The notes beneath the pieces are model-generated. The model worked only from the letters and a program-made list of their open reading frames with translations. It had not been told where the DNA came from and made no database searches. DNA of 64,000 nt, from positions 1-64,000 of the forward strand of contig NZ_JAOQJL010000013.1 of assembly GCF_025566965.1 (NCBI RefSeq), in the 5' to 3' direction. Shown one piece after another: positions 34,354 to 43,099 of this stretch (within the stretch, counting starts at the first letter, position 1; every line of letters starts with the position of its first letter). Origin of the DNA: Blautia_A ammoniilytica. Its GTDB lineage: Bacteria > Bacillota > Clostridia > Lachnospirales > Lachnospiraceae. A program made the position numbers and the translations under genes.

Positions 34354-35644
34354 TAGGAAGCTTACAGCAAATATTCCATTGAAAATCATGTCCATCCTGG
34401 TGGGGATCCTGGTATGGCTTTTGGTTGTCAATGTGGATAATCCTATTAAGACCAGGACGATCATTATTCCAGGGGAGAACGTGGAAGTGATCAATAAGGC
34501 ATACGTGGACAGTGACAATAAGATGGTTATGCAGGATGACAATCCGGATCCTGTAAGGGTTTCTGTGACTGCAGAGCGCAAGACCCTTGCACGTCTGACG
34601 GCTTCTGATATATCTGTAGTAGCTGACCTGCAGCAGGCAGGGAATCTTGATACAAAGCCGGTGATGGTTCCTATTGCAGCAAGCTGCAGCGGTGTTTCTG
34701 CTGATAACATAAAAGTGACACCTCAGTATCTGGAGGTGCGTCTGGAAGAAAAAGCCTCCCAGGATTTCTTGGTGAATGCTAATTATGGCACCAGTACACC
34801 GGGGAAAGGCTATGAGGTAGGTGCTCAGACTGCAAGCCCGGAAAAAGTAAGGATCACAGGACCAAAGTCGCTGATCAATAAAATTGATAAAGTAAATGCT
34901 ACCGTGAATGTGGACGGCAAAACAAAAGATGTGACAGAAGATGTTAATCTTCAGATTATTGATAAGAACCAGGACAGTCTTACTGACGGCAAGATGGCAT
35001 ATCTGACCATTGACAATCCTAAGGTAACAGTTACCACCAAGTTTTGGAAGATCCGTACAGGTGTGAAGCTGCGTGCCGGTTATACAGGAGAAGCGGCAGA
35101 TGGTTATCAGGTAGACAGTGTGACTACAGTGCCTGACACCATCAGCATTGCAGGTACGGATGAGGCATTAGAGAAGCTGAGACTGGAAGATAATACATTG
35201 TGGATCTCAGGAGATGGTGTAGATATCTCCGGTGAGAAGGGTGATATGGAAAAGAAGGTAAGCCTGAAGGATGTGCTTCCTGAGGATACCAAGCTTACAA
35301 GTGGAGCCAGCGAGGATGTGCTGGTGCGGGTATCTATCCTGCCTGTTGGCAGTCGTACATTCAGTCTTCCTGCTAATGAGATCGAAGTGGATAACAAACC
35401 TTCTGATCTGCAGTTCGCTTTTGACACAGATAGTATCAGTGTGAAGGTAAAGGCTGTAGACGGGGATATTGATGAGTTTGATGTTTCGGATATTAAGGCA
35501 TCCATTGATCTGGATGGAAAGACGGAAGGAAGCTATGAAGTGCCTGTGACAGTGAAGCTGCCAAAGGGCTATGAGCTTCTTGAGGATGTGACCACAGATG
35601 TGACGATCTCCGAGATCTCCAATGTGGAAGATAATAATGGATAA
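34343..35644 (+). CDS. cdaR: CdaR/YbbR-domain regulator of CdaA
   Basis: A 433-residue protein with a short cytoplasmic N-terminus, one membrane helix (IMSILVGILVWLLVVNV) and about four extracytoplasmic YbbR repeats, each with a pattern like V-T-x-x-P-x-x-V-x-V-x-G (for example SPEKVRITGPKSLINKI and VPDTISIAGTDEALEKL). CdaR binds CdaA at the membrane and adjusts its activity. The 11-nt overlap with cdaA supports coupled production. Confidence 0.95.
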   Translation: MNNNRKLTANIPLKIMSILVGILVWLLVVNVDNPIKTRTIIIPGENVEVINKAYVDSDNKMVMQDDNPDPVRVSVTAERKTLARLTASDISVVADLQQAGNLDTKPVMVPIAASCSGVSADNIKVTPQYLEVRLEEKASQDFLVNANYGTSTPGKGYEVGAQTASPEKVRITGPKSLINKIDKVNATVNVDGKTKDVTEDVNLQIIDKNQDSLTDGKMAYLTIDNPKVTVTTKFWKIRTGVKLRAGYTGEAADGYQVDSVTTVPDTISIAGTDEALEKLRLEDNTLWISGDGVDISGEKGDMEKKVSLKDVLPEDTKLTSGASEDVLVRVSILPVGSRTFSLPANEIEVDNKPSDLQFAFDTDSISVKVKAVDGDIDEFDVSDIKASIDLDGKTEGSYEVPVTVKLPKGYELLEDVTTDVTISEISNVEDNNG

Positions 35645-35655
35645 GGGGTGATAAA

Positions 35656-35919
35656 ATGGTAAGTCAGAAAGTAATTGTGAACAATCCATCAGGACTGCAT
35701 CTGCGTCCGGCAGGAATCCTGTGTAAGGAGGCAATCAAATTCAAATCATTGATTACATTTACATTCAGTGGGGGGACTGCAAACGCCAAAAGCGTACTGA
35801 GCGTGCTTGGGGCATGTGTGAAGTGCGGAGATGAGATTGAACTGGTGTGCGAAGGTGCAGATGAAAAGGAAGCACTGGAAGCATTGGTAAAGGCAATTGA
35901 AGGCGGATTAGGGGAATAA
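35656..35919 (+). CDS. HPr-family phosphocarrier protein
   Basis: An 87-residue protein with both regulatory residues of HPr: His 15 in PSGLHLRPAG, phosphorylated by enzyme I in sugar uptake, and Ser 46 in NAKSVLSVL, phosphorylated by HPr kinase for catabolite control. Crh, the paralogue, lacks His 15, so this is HPr-like. It lies 11 bases after cdaR and just before a wall enzyme gene, so it may be a second HPr linked to c-di-AMP or wall control rather than the main PTS copy. Three Cys residues (23, 54, 57) are unusual for HPr. Confidence 0.9.
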   Translation: MVSQKVIVNNPSGLHLRPAGILCKEAIKFKSLITFTFSGGTANAKSVLSVLGACVKCGDEIELVCEGADEKEALEALVKAIEGGLGE

Positions 35920-35930
35920 GGAGATCTTAA

Positions 35931-38039
35931 GTGAAAAAAAGAATTGTATCTATGCTTTTGTGTGCAGCTATGTGTATGACAGCTGCGCCGTCTGCTTATG
36001 CTATGGAAGTGGATTCTTTTACAGAGACTGCTGCAGAAGGGTCAGATGAGGGTTTTGAGGATTTAACTGCTGTACCATCAAAGGAGGCAGGTGAAACAGG
36101 AACTGAGTCAGAAACTGTGACAGGGACTGAAACAGAGACTGAAACGGAGACTACTACAGAGATTACTGATATTGGCCAGGATGAACTGACGGGAGCAGAT
36201 GTGCAGGGGGGCACTGTACAGGAGGAGCCGTCCGCTGATGCGTCCGGACTGGATGCAGACAGCCAGGAAAGTCTGTTTAATGATGGGAATGTTTTTGCTG
36301 GTGAGGATCTTTCAGCACAGGAAGCAGGTAATACTGCCGGAAGCTGGCGTTGGGATCAGGCATCAGGCGCTTTTTCCTACTACGATCCATCAGGGAATCA
36401 GGTGGCTCTGCCTCAATTGGATCAGGAATACCAGGCGCAGGGAAAATACACAGGATATTATCTGATCGATGGAAATTATTACTGCCTGGATGAGCATGGA
36501 GTTCCACGTACAGGTATGATCCAGCTTACTGCGAACGGTGTGACTTCCACCTATTATTTCCAGGAAGAAAAAGATGCTTATGGTATTGCAGGCAGGATGT
36601 TCTATGGCGGATGGCTTTGCCAGCAGACAGATCAGGGTGAGAAGTGGCAGTTTTTTAATACTGGCAGAGACAATGTGGCCGATCTGGGTAAGCTATATGA
36701 GCATGGAACTATTGTTACCAAACTGGATCCTGCTGTAAAAGGAGACAGATCTTATCTTCTGGATAAGAATGGCTATATCCTTAAAAATGCCATGAAGAAG
36801 GCTGAGAATGGTAAGTATTATCTGACGGATGCCCAGGGGCAGATCTATATCAATAAGATCGTCACCTATAAAGGCAGCAAGTATTATGTGGGCAAGTATG
36901 GCAGCCGTGCAACATGGAAGAATTGCTGGCATCGCTGTACAGGTGCGGGGAACCGGATGTATTATTTCGGTAAAACACCTGGCAAGATCGTCAAAAAGAC
37001 TGGCTGGCAGAAGGTAACTGTAAATGGTAAATTTTATGGATGGTTCTATTTTACAAAGAATGGAAACCATTATAAGAACAAGCTGCTGAAGTCCGGTTAC
37101 TATTTCAGAGAAAACGGAAAGCTTGCCGGCGGCATGTATAAGGTTGGGAAGAAGACATACTTCTTTACACCAAGTACCTCATCCAAAAGGAATGGCAAGA
37201 TGGTTAAGGGACGTCTGGCAACAGACGGTACCAACTGGTATTATGCATATAAGACTGGTGTACTTCGTAAGAGCGGCTGGCAGAAGGTGAAGGGCAATTC
37301 CTATTACTTCAAGAATTACAAAGCAGTTCGCAATACATTTATCAAAAAAGGAAGTACATACGGATATCTGGACAATACAGGAAGATTTACAACAGGATGG
37401 GTGATTGAAAATGATTCAAAGAATCTGGTTCGGTATATTGACCCATCTAAGAAAGGCTTTGTGAAGAATACATCCTGTGTGATCGATGGTCTGCGTTATT
37501 ACTTTGATGCAGACGGTTACAGGATCAATGATGTGACTGATCGGGTGGCTGGACCATATTCTGTTACAGTAGACCGTGTGAATGGGGTTATGACTGTATA
37601 TAATTCCAATCGCACCATTCCAGTAAAGAGTATCCGCGTTTCTGTTGGACTACCATCCACACCTACCCCGGTAGGTACATTCAGGCTTAGCCGCAGCGCC
37701 AGATGGCAGCCGTTGATGGGTAATTCCTGGGGACAGTATGGGACACATGTAACTGGCAATGTTCTTGTGCATTCCGTACCAGGAGGCAGCCCGGATGTAT
37801 ATGCACTTCCGGCAGGATTTTACAATATGCTTGGAGAGCCTGCTTCCCATGGATGTATCCGTGTATGTGTAGCAGATGCCAAGTGGGTTTATGAGAACTG
37901 CAATGGATCTGCGATTACTATTTTTGATGGCACAGCCAGGAGCGAAGAAGTATTCAAGGGACCGTTGGGACGCAATCCGCTGGTAGCTCTGCGTGCGCCA
38001 TACACTTTTGATCCTACAGATCCTTCTATTACAAAATAA
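35931..38039 (+). CDS. Secreted L,D-transpeptidase with aromatic wall-binding repeats
   Basis: A 702-residue protein: signal peptide (cut near SAYAMEV), a Thr/Glu-rich low-complexity linker, about 15 degenerate choline-binding-like repeats (patterns such as GYYLIDGNYYCLDEHG, KYYLTDAQGQIYINK) and a C-terminal YkuD domain with HSV...SHGCIRV, catalytic Cys 642. L,D-transpeptidases form 3-3 peptidoglycan crosslinks or attach proteins to the wall. The repeats should hold it on wall glycans. GTG start at 35931 after AAGGAG. Closed by a terminator at 38049. It lies in the same direction 11 bases after the HPr gene. Confidence 0.92.
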   Translation: MKKRIVSMLLCAAMCMTAAPSAYAMEVDSFTETAAEGSDEGFEDLTAVPSKEAGETGTESETVTGTETETETETTTEITDIGQDELTGADVQGGTVQEEPSADASGLDADSQESLFNDGNVFAGEDLSAQEAGNTAGSWRWDQASGAFSYYDPSGNQVALPQLDQEYQAQGKYTGYYLIDGNYYCLDEHGVPRTGMIQLTANGVTSTYYFQEEKDAYGIAGRMFYGGWLCQQTDQGEKWQFFNTGRDNVADLGKLYEHGTIVTKLDPAVKGDRSYLLDKNGYILKNAMKKAENGKYYLTDAQGQIYINKIVTYKGSKYYVGKYGSRATWKNCWHRCTGAGNRMYYFGKTPGKIVKKTGWQKVTVNGKFYGWFYFTKNGNHYKNKLLKSGYYFRENGKLAGGMYKVGKKTYFFTPSTSSKRNGKMVKGRLATDGTNWYYAYKTGVLRKSGWQKVKGNSYYFKNYKAVRNTFIKKGSTYGYLDNTGRFTTGWVIENDSKNLVRYIDPSKKGFVKNTSCVIDGLRYYFDADGYRINDVTDRVAGPYSVTVDRVNGVMTVYNSNRTIPVKSIRVSVGLPSTPTPVGTFRLSRSARWQPLMGNSWGQYGTHVTGNVLVHSVPGGSPDVYALPAGFYNMLGEPASHGCIRVCVADAKWVYENCNGSAITIFDGTARSEEVFKGPLGRNPLVALRAPYTFDPTDPSITK

Positions 38040-38048
38040 ATTACAATG

Positions 38049-38080
38049 GGAGATGTTGCTGCGGCAGCATCTCCTTTTTT
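38049..38080 (+). terminator. Rho-independent terminator after the L,D-transpeptidase gene
   Basis: GGAGATG pairs with CATCTCC (38049-38055 and 38068-38074) and TTTTTT follows. The gap to 38334 otherwise holds only the promoter of the lysozyme gene. Confidence 0.9.
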
Positions 38081-38179
38081 ACAATGCAACCAGTGATACT
38101 ATTTTGCCTATGTTTGTTTTCTGTCCAGTATCTTTGGGGGGATTGGGTGTGATAGTTTAGAACGGTGCGGAAAATCTTG

Positions 38180-38208
38180 TTGAAATTAAGGGGATTCCTA
38201 TGTATAAT
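38180..38208 (+). promoter_or_regulatory. Promoter of the GH25 lysozyme gene
   Basis: TTGAAA at 38180-38185 and a perfect TATAAT at 38203-38208 are 17 bp apart, giving a leader of about 120 bases. Confidence 0.75.
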
Positions 38209-38334
38209 AAACAGGTAACAAAAATGTAATAATTTTGATAAGGTTTGGCACACATGTAGAGAATATTTTGGAACGTAACTGGGAAGGTGCCGAATTGTGA
38301 GGAGTTTTGTTAAGAAAGGATTTGGAGGGTATAA

Positions 38335-39894
38335 ATGAAAAACTGGAAAAAATGGCTGACCTGCGGGATGTTTGCAATGGCATTAGGAACAGCAGGGATT
38401 TCTGGAACGAAGGATGTAAAAGCAGAAAGTGTGAATCCGGCATTACTGCGGCAGAACGTAGCAGAAGGAGAAGAGGTTCCACAGGTAGGAGCTTCCAGCT
38501 CTTCTGCTGTGGACAAACGTGCATGGAGACGGATCAACGGTGTGTGTTACAATGGCAGCGGCGCAGAGATTCCCGGAGTGGTAACAAGAGGTATCGATGT
38601 ATCAGAATGGCAAGGGAAGATCAACTGGCAGAAAGTGAAAAATTCAGACATTGATTTTGCCTTTATCCGTATTTCCTCTGGTACAGATTATATGGATAAG
38701 TATTATGATTATAATATGAGTTCTGCGAATGAAGCAGACCTTCCGGTTGGAACTTACGTATACAGCAAAGCCACCACTACCACTGCAGCTTTAAAGGAAG
38801 CACAGCTGGCCATCAGTAAGATGAACGGCTACAAGGTTTCCTATCCGGTTGTATATGATATTGAATATTCCAAAATGGAATCTTTATCTAAGAACCAGAT
38901 CGCAAGAATGACACTTGCCTTCTGCAATGAAGTGAAGGCTGCCGGATATACGCCAATGGTTTATATGAATACCCACTGGTATAAAGAAAAGGTAAATATG
39001 AGTATGCTGTCCGGTCTTGACGTATGGATCGCAAGCTACAGTGATAAGAATCCTGCACCGGACAGAAGTGTATACAATTATGGAATCTGGCAGTGTACAG
39101 CCGGGAATCTTGGAGAAGGCTCTTACATGCGTACTACCAAAGGGCTGGTAGCAGGTATTCCTAAAGAAAATAATGTGGACCTGAATTATGGCTTTGTAGA
39201 TTATACTACACGTGTGACGCCCAGATGGTCAGCAAGGGAAGGATATACCCCTGCAACAGAAGCATCTACAGCTGATATATCTGTAAAAAATGGCTGGTAT
39301 ACAGAAAATGGCAGACAGTGTTATTATATCAATGATGAGCGTGTAAAGGGCTGGAAGCAGATTAATGGTAAATACTATTACTTCCATCCGGTATCCGGTA
39401 ATATGTACGTGAACAGCCTTGTAAAAGTAAATGGTGTAGTGTATTATGTGGACAAAAATGGTGTACGTACTGCCAAACGCTGGGTAACAAAAAGCCGCAA
39501 CAAATATTATATTGGCAGCAAGGGCATTGCCTTAAAGGGCAGCCAGAGGATCAAAGGAAAATATTATTTCTTTGATCTGGACACCAGGATCATGTACAGG
39601 AATAAAAAGCTGGTAAGGAATGGAAGGATCTTCTATTTCGGAAATAATGGTGTAAGATTTAACGGAGGATTTAAGACCATCCGGGAAAATGGAGTATATA
39701 ATACCTATTATTTCCAGAAGAACGGACAGGCAAAGAAGGGATGGCTGAGATTAAACGGTAAGAAATATTATTTCTATCCTTCTGGTGACAAAGCAGGTGT
39801 ATGTGCAAAGCATACAAGAATCCGGACAGCCAGCGGAATGATCTACGTGTTTGATAAAAACGGTGTCTATGTGAGACGATATAAGCGAAAATAA
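38335..39894 (+). CDS. Secreted GH25 lysozyme with aromatic wall-binding repeats
   Basis: A 519-residue protein with a signal peptide (MKNWKKWLTCGMFAMALGTA), a GH25 muramidase domain (GIDVSEWQGKINWQKV; FAFIRISSGTDYMDKY; VVYDIEYSKME with the catalytic acidic pair) and about ten C-terminal repeats (GWKQINGKYYYFHPVSGNM, KGWLRLNGKKYYFYPSG). It cuts the glycan chains of peptidoglycan outside the cell. The repeats resemble those of the L,D-transpeptidase upstream, so both likely bind the same wall polymer. GGAGGG lies before the ATG. Confidence 0.93.
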   Translation: MKNWKKWLTCGMFAMALGTAGISGTKDVKAESVNPALLRQNVAEGEEVPQVGASSSSAVDKRAWRRINGVCYNGSGAEIPGVVTRGIDVSEWQGKINWQKVKNSDIDFAFIRISSGTDYMDKYYDYNMSSANEADLPVGTYVYSKATTTTAALKEAQLAISKMNGYKVSYPVVYDIEYSKMESLSKNQIARMTLAFCNEVKAAGYTPMVYMNTHWYKEKVNMSMLSGLDVWIASYSDKNPAPDRSVYNYGIWQCTAGNLGEGSYMRTTKGLVAGIPKENNVDLNYGFVDYTTRVTPRWSAREGYTPATEASTADISVKNGWYTENGRQCYYINDERVKGWKQINGKYYYFHPVSGNMYVNSLVKVNGVVYYVDKNGVRTAKRWVTKSRNKYYIGSKGIALKGSQRIKGKYYFFDLDTRIMYRNKKLVRNGRIFYFGNNGVRFNGGFKTIRENGVYNTYYFQKNGQAKKGWLRLNGKKYYFYPSGDKAGVCAKHTRIRTASGMIYVFDKNGVYVRRYKRK

Positions 39895-39967
39895 AGAGAA
39901 ACAGGTCAATACAGCCTGTAAACAAAAAGCTAAGGAAAACATACGTAAATAAGGATAAACAGGGACT

Positions 39968-41107
39968 ATGAAGAAAATTGTGATCATCGGAGCAAATGAT
40001 TTTCAGCGCCCGCTCATAAGAAAAGCCAAGGACATGGGTTATCAGACCCATGTCTTTGCATGGAGAGAAGGCGCTACAGGTGCATCAGATGCAGATTACT
40101 TTTATGAGATCAGTATTACTGAAAAAGAAAAAATACTGGAGATCTGTAAACAGATCCAGCCGGATGGAGTAGCGACTATTGGCTCTGACCTGGCAAATAT
40201 AACGGTACAGTATCTGGCTGAAAGGCTGGGACTTCCAGGCAATTCGGAAGAGTGTATCAAAAACTCTACCAATAAGTATGCCATGCGGAAGGCCTTTCTT
40301 CTGGCTGGGATCCCTGTACCTTTTTTTACGATCGTGGAAGAAGAGGACAAGGTACAGATACCGGAATATCCGGTGATCGTAAAGCCTACAGACCGTTCCG
40401 GGAGCAGGGCCATCACAAAGGTAAACAACTCAAGGGAGCTGAAGGCTGCTATCACTGCCGCAGTCAGTCAGTCCTTTGAAAAGAAAGCCATTGTGGAAGG
40501 CTATCTTTCCGGGGATGAATATAGCATGGAAACCATAAGCTTTGCAGGACAGCATCATTGTCTGGCTATTACAAAGAAATATACCACAGGAACTCCTCAT
40601 TTTATTGAAACAGGTCATTTACAGCCTGCACCTCTTCATACTGAAACAGAAGAAAAAGCAAAGAAAATGATTTTTGCAGCTTTGGATGCCCTGCAGGTGA
40701 AAAATGGCGCCGGTCACAGCGAATTCCGTATTGATGAAAAGGGTGATATCCACATTATTGAGATCGGATCCAGAATGGGCGGGGACTGTATCGGCTCACA
40801 TCTGGTGCCTTTGTCCACAGGACAGGATTTTGTAGGAATGGTGGTGGACATAGCATTAGGGAATGCGCCCAAATTTGCCCGGAAGCAGGAAGGAATGTAT
40901 GCAGCCATTCGTTTTATCATGGATGAAAAAGATCTTCAGGCTTATTACCAATTAAAAGAAACGTGCCCTGAGATCATCCGGGAGTTTGTGCTAGACAGTC
41001 AGCCTGGCTCCCATCCTATTACAGACAGTGGCTCCAGATATGGGTATTATATTGTGCAGACCGATTCTCTGGAGCAGGCGCGCAAAATCCTGGGCTCCGT
41101 CAGTTGA
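39968..41107 (+). CDS. ATP-grasp enzyme 1
   Basis: A 379-residue protein with a Rossmann-like pre-ATP-grasp domain (KIVIIGANDFQRPLIRKA) and an ATP-grasp fold: VIVKPTDRSGSRAITKV as the nucleotide lid, and FRIDEKGDIHIIEIGSRMGG supplying metal-binding acidic residues. Such enzymes join a carboxylate, via acyl phosphate, to an amine or other nucleophile. It is not PurK, PurT or a carboxylase subunit by its motifs. It opens the glycan locus, followed by a second ATP-grasp and sugar-amine genes, so amino-acyl decoration of an amino sugar is plausible but inferred. Confidence 0.85.
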   Translation: MKKIVIIGANDFQRPLIRKAKDMGYQTHVFAWREGATGASDADYFYEISITEKEKILEICKQIQPDGVATIGSDLANITVQYLAERLGLPGNSEECIKNSTNKYAMRKAFLLAGIPVPFFTIVEEEDKVQIPEYPVIVKPTDRSGSRAITKVNNSRELKAAITAAVSQSFEKKAIVEGYLSGDEYSMETISFAGQHHCLAITKKYTTGTPHFIETGHLQPAPLHTETEEKAKKMIFAALDALQVKNGAGHSEFRIDEKGDIHIIEIGSRMGGDCIGSHLVPLSTGQDFVGMVVDIALGNAPKFARKQEGMYAAIRFIMDEKDLQAYYQLKETCPEIIREFVLDSQPGSHPITDSGSRYGYYIVQTDSLEQARKILGSVS

Positions 41108-41132
41108 CAGTATCGGACAAAAACGCTATGAT
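41104..41132 (+). promoter_or_regulatory. Promoter before ATP-grasp 2
   Basis: A perfect TTGACA at 41104-41109 overlapping the stop codon of the first ATP-grasp gene and TATGAT at 41127-41132 are 17 bp apart. It probably drives the long run of glycan genes that follows. Confidence 0.7.
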
Positions 41133-41191
41133 ATGATACAGCGATAACCGGGCGGTTCATGCCCTGATTTTTAAGAAGAGGTAGGGATTCC

Positions 41192-42379
41192 ATGAAGAAA
41201 CTGATGATCCTGGGAGCCAGTTACTCTCAGATGCCACTGATCCAGGCGGCGAAAAGGCTGGGGATTTATACCATTGTCTGCAGCACACCAGGCAGCTGGC
41301 CAGGTTTTGCAGAAGCAGACGAATGTTCCTATACAGACATATCAGATCCACAGGCAGTGCTGGCAGAGGCAAGACGCACACAGATCCAGGGGATCACCAC
41401 CTGTTGTCTTGATACAGGAGTACCGGCTATAGGGACTGTGTGTGAAGCTATGGGGCTTACCGGGCCAAAAGCCATTCCTGCACAGACAGCCTCTGATAAA
41501 TGGAAAATGAAAGAAGCCTTTGTAAAGGCAGGGGTACAGACAGCACGGCATATCCGTGTAAGATCTGAGGAAGAACTGGAAGCCGCCCTTTCCCAGCTTA
41601 CCTTTCCTGTGATCCTGAAGGCAGTAGACCTGATGGGGAGCAGAGGGATTTTCCGCAGCAATACAAAAGAAGAAGCAAGAGCCAATTACAGGCTTACTAT
41701 GGAAGCTACAGGGAAGGATTACTGCCTTGTAGAAGAATTTATAGAAGGCACTTTATTTGGGGCAGAAGCTATGCTGAAGGACGGAAAGTTTTTGTATTGC
41801 CTTCTGGATAATACAGAAGCTTTCATCAGCGCAGTGCCTACACCGGTAGGACATTCTGTGCCTTTTGATGAAGAGGAAGCTCTTGGCGCGCAGGCCAGGG
41901 AGCAGGTGGGCAAAGCAGCAAAAGCCCTGGGACTTGATAATTGTCCTGTGAACTGTGACCTGATCTGGAAGGATGGCAGGGTTTATGTGGTTGAGATCAC
42001 TGCCAGGGCAGGAGCTACTTGTCTGCCGGAGATTGTAGGAGAGTTTTTTGGTATCAATTATTATGAAGCCATTGTAAGGCTGGCTCTGGATCTTGGGGTT
42101 GAAGAGATGTTCCATCTGGATGGAGAACATCCTGCTGTTTTGTCACATACTTTATTATCTTTACGTGATGGGATCGTAAAAGAGATCAGGAATGACAATG
42201 CACCATCCGGGGATATCCTGGATCTTTCTTTCAACATTTGCCCTGGAGAAGAGATACACAGATATCGTAATGGCAGGGACAGGCTGGGGCAGGTGATCCT
42301 GAAGGGCAGCACACTTACAGAATGCAGAAAGAGACTTCAGGAAGTTTTATCAAAAATACACATTGAATTTATGGAATAA
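41192..42379 (+). CDS. ATP-grasp enzyme 2
   Basis: A 395-residue ATP-grasp protein laid out like the first: KKLMILGASYSQMPLIQAAK at the start, VILKAVDLMGSRGIFRS as lid, NCDLIWKDGRVYVVEITARA at the metal site, and a C-terminal domain (GQVILKGSTLTECRKRLQEV) like that of PurK/CPS-type members. The two share the same fold and N-terminal pattern but are clearly diverged, so they probably act on different substrates or in two steps. Followed by the EamA-like pair. Confidence 0.85.
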   Translation: MKKLMILGASYSQMPLIQAAKRLGIYTIVCSTPGSWPGFAEADECSYTDISDPQAVLAEARRTQIQGITTCCLDTGVPAIGTVCEAMGLTGPKAIPAQTASDKWKMKEAFVKAGVQTARHIRVRSEEELEAALSQLTFPVILKAVDLMGSRGIFRSNTKEEARANYRLTMEATGKDYCLVEEFIEGTLFGAEAMLKDGKFLYCLLDNTEAFISAVPTPVGHSVPFDEEEALGAQAREQVGKAAKALGLDNCPVNCDLIWKDGRVYVVEITARAGATCLPEIVGEFFGINYYEAIVRLALDLGVEEMFHLDGEHPAVLSHTLLSLRDGIVKEIRNDNAPSGDILDLSFNICPGEEIHRYRNGRDRLGQVILKGSTLTECRKRLQEVLSKIHIEFME

Positions 42380-42394
42380 TTATGGGAAAATAGC

Positions 42395-42751
42395 ATGAAA
42401 GAGAATGGAAAGCAAAAGACAGCAGGACTTTTTCTGGTTCTGCATGTAAGCCTTCTGATGAGTTCTTTAAGCGGTGTATGTTCCAAAATGGCAGCCAATC
42501 AGAAAAGTTTGATCGGCTTTGCTTTATGGTATGGAGGCGTTCTTCTGATCATGGCTTTGTATGCCCTGATTTGGCAGCAGATCCTGAAGCATCTGCCATT
42601 GACGGTGGCTTATGCTAATAAGCCGGTAAGCTTGATCTGGGGGATGATCTGGGGTACCTTTATTTTTGGTGAGAAGATCACCTGGAATATGATCCTTGGG
42701 GCACTGATCATTTTTGGAGGAATTTACCTGGTGGTGACTGCTGATGAATGA
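42395..42751 (+). CDS. Small EamA/SMR-type membrane protein A (ArnE/ArnF-like)
   Basis: A 118-residue protein with four membrane helices (FLVLHVSLLMSSLSGV; YGGVLLIMALYALIW; ANKPVSLIWGMIWGTFIF; ILGALIIFGGIYLV), i.e. a half-EamA unit. Size and pairing with a similar gene overlapping by 8 nt recall the ArnE/ArnF flippase for undecaprenyl-phosphate aminoarabinose. The motif YANKPVSLIWGMIWG is like the conserved EamA helix 3. A GT2 of the polyprenyl-phosphate type follows, which supports a flippase role. Confidence 0.75.
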   Translation: MKENGKQKTAGLFLVLHVSLLMSSLSGVCSKMAANQKSLIGFALWYGGVLLIMALYALIWQQILKHLPLTVAYANKPVSLIWGMIWGTFIFGEKITWNMILGALIIFGGIYLVVTADE

Positions 42752-43088
42752 ACTGCAGATTTATATATGTATTCTGATCGTATCTGTATTTGTGGCATCC
42801 CTTTCCCAGATATTGCTGAAGATATCTGCCAATAAGACATACAGGGACAGACTTCACGAATATCTGAATCCTTATGTGATCACAGGATACGGACTTTTGT
42901 TCCTGTCAACACTTCTTACAATGGTGGCATTAAAGAAAGTACCCCTTTCTCTGTCGCCTGTGATTGAGTCCAGCAGCTATATATTTGTGTCCTTGATGGG
43001 ATATCTGGTGTTGAAGGAACGGTTTACCAAGAGAAAACTTCTGGGACTGCTGGTGATCCTTGTGGGGATCCTGGTATTCTCATTATAA
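42744..43088 (+). CDS. Small EamA/SMR-type membrane protein B (ArnE/ArnF-like)
   Basis: A 114-residue four-helix protein (IYICILIVSVFVASLSQILL; YGLLFLSTLLTMVAL; VIESSSYIFVSLMGYLVL; LLGLLVILVGILVFSL), with the helix-3 motif LSPVIESSSYIFV and KERFTKRKLLG of EamA half-transporters. It overlaps the preceding gene by 8 nt and is followed 11 bases later by a GT2 gene. The pair would form a heterodimer moving a lipid-linked sugar from inside to outside. Confidence 0.75.
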   Translation: MNELQIYICILIVSVFVASLSQILLKISANKTYRDRLHEYLNPYVITGYGLLFLSTLLTMVALKKVPLSLSPVIESSSYIFVSLMGYLVLKERFTKRKLLGLLVILVGILVFSL

Positions 43089-43099
43089 AAGGAGAAAAA

